64,000 nt of DNA. It comes from Flavobacterium agri (GTDB taxonomy: Bacteria > Bacteroidota > Bacteroidia > Flavobacteriales > Flavobacteriaceae). The position numbers and the translations under genes are program-made. This document shows, piece after piece, positions 63,277 through 64,000 of this stretch (its first letter is position 1; the number at the start of each line of letters is the position of its first letter). The stretch spans positions 124,001 to 188,000 of the forward strand of contig NZ_JACBJI010000003.1 of the NCBI RefSeq assembly GCF_013401995.1, written 5' to 3'. Under the pieces are notes generated by a model. The model saw nothing but the letters and a program-made list of their open reading frames with translations. It did no database searches and was not told where the DNA came from.

Positions 63277-64000
63277 ATGGAAAAGAAAATAGGCGTCATA
63301 GGATTAGGCTATGTAGGATTGCCGCTCGCAAGGCTTTTCGCCACCAAATACCCGGTCGTGGGCTTCGACATCAACCAAAATCGTATTGACGAGCTCAATT
63401 CGGGAAAAGACAGTACGCTCGAAGTCGAGGACGACTTGCTTCAGGCCGTGCTCGCAAAATCTGCGCTCGACGGAAACGGTTTGTACTGTTCGTCGAACAT
63501 CAACGATATAAAAGACTGCAATTTTTACGTGGTCACGGTTCCGACACCGGTCGACAAGAACAACCGCCCAGATTTGACACCTTTGTACAAATCGAGCGAA
63601 ACGGTCGGAAAAGTCCTCAAAAAAGGCGACATCGTGATTTACGAATCGACGGTGTATCCCGGCGTGACCGAAGAAGAGTGTATTCCCGTGCTCGAACGCG
63701 TGAGCGGACTCAAATTCAACGTCGATTTCTTCGCCGGATATTCGCCTGAGCGCATCAATCCCGGAGATAAAGAACACACGGTCGAGAAAATCCTCAAGAT
63801 CACATCGGGTTCCAACCCAGAAACAGCCGAAAAAGTAAATGACTTATATAAATCGGTGATCACCGCCGGAACGCACCTCGCGCCATCGATCAAAGTGGCC
63901 GAAGCCGCGAAAGTCATCGAAAATTCACAGCGCGACATCAACATCGCGTTCGTGAACGAGCTCGCGAAGATTTTCAACATCATGGGCATCAACACGCGCG
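63277..64000 (+). CDS. Nucleotide-sugar 6-dehydrogenase (WbpA/TviB-like), partial
   Basis: The gene runs off the right end of the window after 241 codons. The N-terminal Rossmann motif [50 protein letters not shown] and [13 protein letters not shown] are those of UDP-GlcNAc/UDP-GalNAc 6-dehydrogenases. The catalytic Cys domain lies beyond the edge. With the epimerase at 60830 it forms the enzyme pair seen in Vi-antigen and Pseudomonas O-antigen pathways for UDP-GalNAcA. Confidence 0.88.
   Translation, partial: MEKKIGVIGLGYVGLPLARLFATKYPVVGFDINQNRIDELNSGKDSTLEVEDDLLQAVLAKSALDGNGLYCSSNINDIKDCNFYVVTVPTPVDKNNRPDLTPLYKSSETVGKVLKKGDIVIYESTVYPGVTEEECIPVLERVSGLKFNVDFFAGYSPERINPGDKEHTVEKILKITSGSNPETAEKVNDLYKSVITAGTHLAPSIKVAEAAKVIENSQRDINIAFVNELAKIFNIMGINTR

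Overview
The window comes from a member of the Bacteroidota, almost certainly Flavobacteriaceae and probably Flavobacterium or a close relative. The evidence is the TAnnTTTG-type -7 promoter elements (twice with a TTG placed 19 nt upstream), A-rich start regions without Shine-Dalgarno sequences, five proteins ending in a type A Por (T9SS) sorting domain, DUF4369/TlpA and HmuY proteins, lipoproteins with acidic or serine-rich residues after the lipid cysteine, and intergenic palindromes of a kind common in flavobacteria. No tRNA, rRNA, CRISPR array, insertion sequence or prophage was found.

Layout. 1-3.6 kb: a rhomboid protease, RlmB and an Omp85-type outer membrane protein. 3.9-21.4 kb: the ribosomal protein super-cluster in two transcription units. 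The first is rpsL-rpsG-fusA-rpsJ, without tuf, closed by a terminator. The second runs from rplC to rplQ and includes secY, infA, zinc-ligand-free rpmJ and rpoA. Two gaps inside it (S14-S8 and S11-S4) hold clear RNA secondary structure. 21.5-28.2 kb: a lipoprotein, carA, an MBOAT O-acyltransferase flanked by two SGNH-like paralogues, and enolase. 28.3-39.8 kb: three paralogous secreted leucine-rich-repeat proteins (the first with an in-frame stop) surrounding a LytS/LytTR two-component system. 40-45.8 kb: citrate synthase, a YadA-head/S74-chaperone/T9SS protein with a hairpin just before its start codon, two amidinotransferase-superfamily enzymes and a small lipoprotein. 45.8-46.4 kb: a gene-free block of intergenic repeat. 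46.5-52.3 kb: a probable haem/iron uptake locus (DUF6607-like protein, TonB receptor, HmuY lipoprotein, and a HmuY-like protein carrying a T9SS signal). 52.4-57.5 kb: MarC, a CoA-binding protein, a TlpA-like thioredoxin gene broken by an in-frame TAG, a sodium:solute symporter, two copies of a 37-bp palindrome, and recR. 57.5-64 kb: the start of a capsule/exopolysaccharide cluster (Wza-like, Wzc-like, a UDP-HexNAc epimerase, UDP-glucose dehydrogenase, and a second nucleotide-sugar dehydrogenase cut by the window end).

How the genes work together. The first third is core translation machinery. The rest is largely envelope biology: surface proteins exported by T9SS, haem capture, acylation of an extracellular glycan, and polysaccharide export. 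The observations most worth following are the competing stems before rpsD, the hairpin before rpsH, the S74/T9SS fusion with its leader hairpin, the HmuY-like T9SS protein beside its lipoprotein homologue, and two secreted-protein genes that each carry a single in-frame stop.
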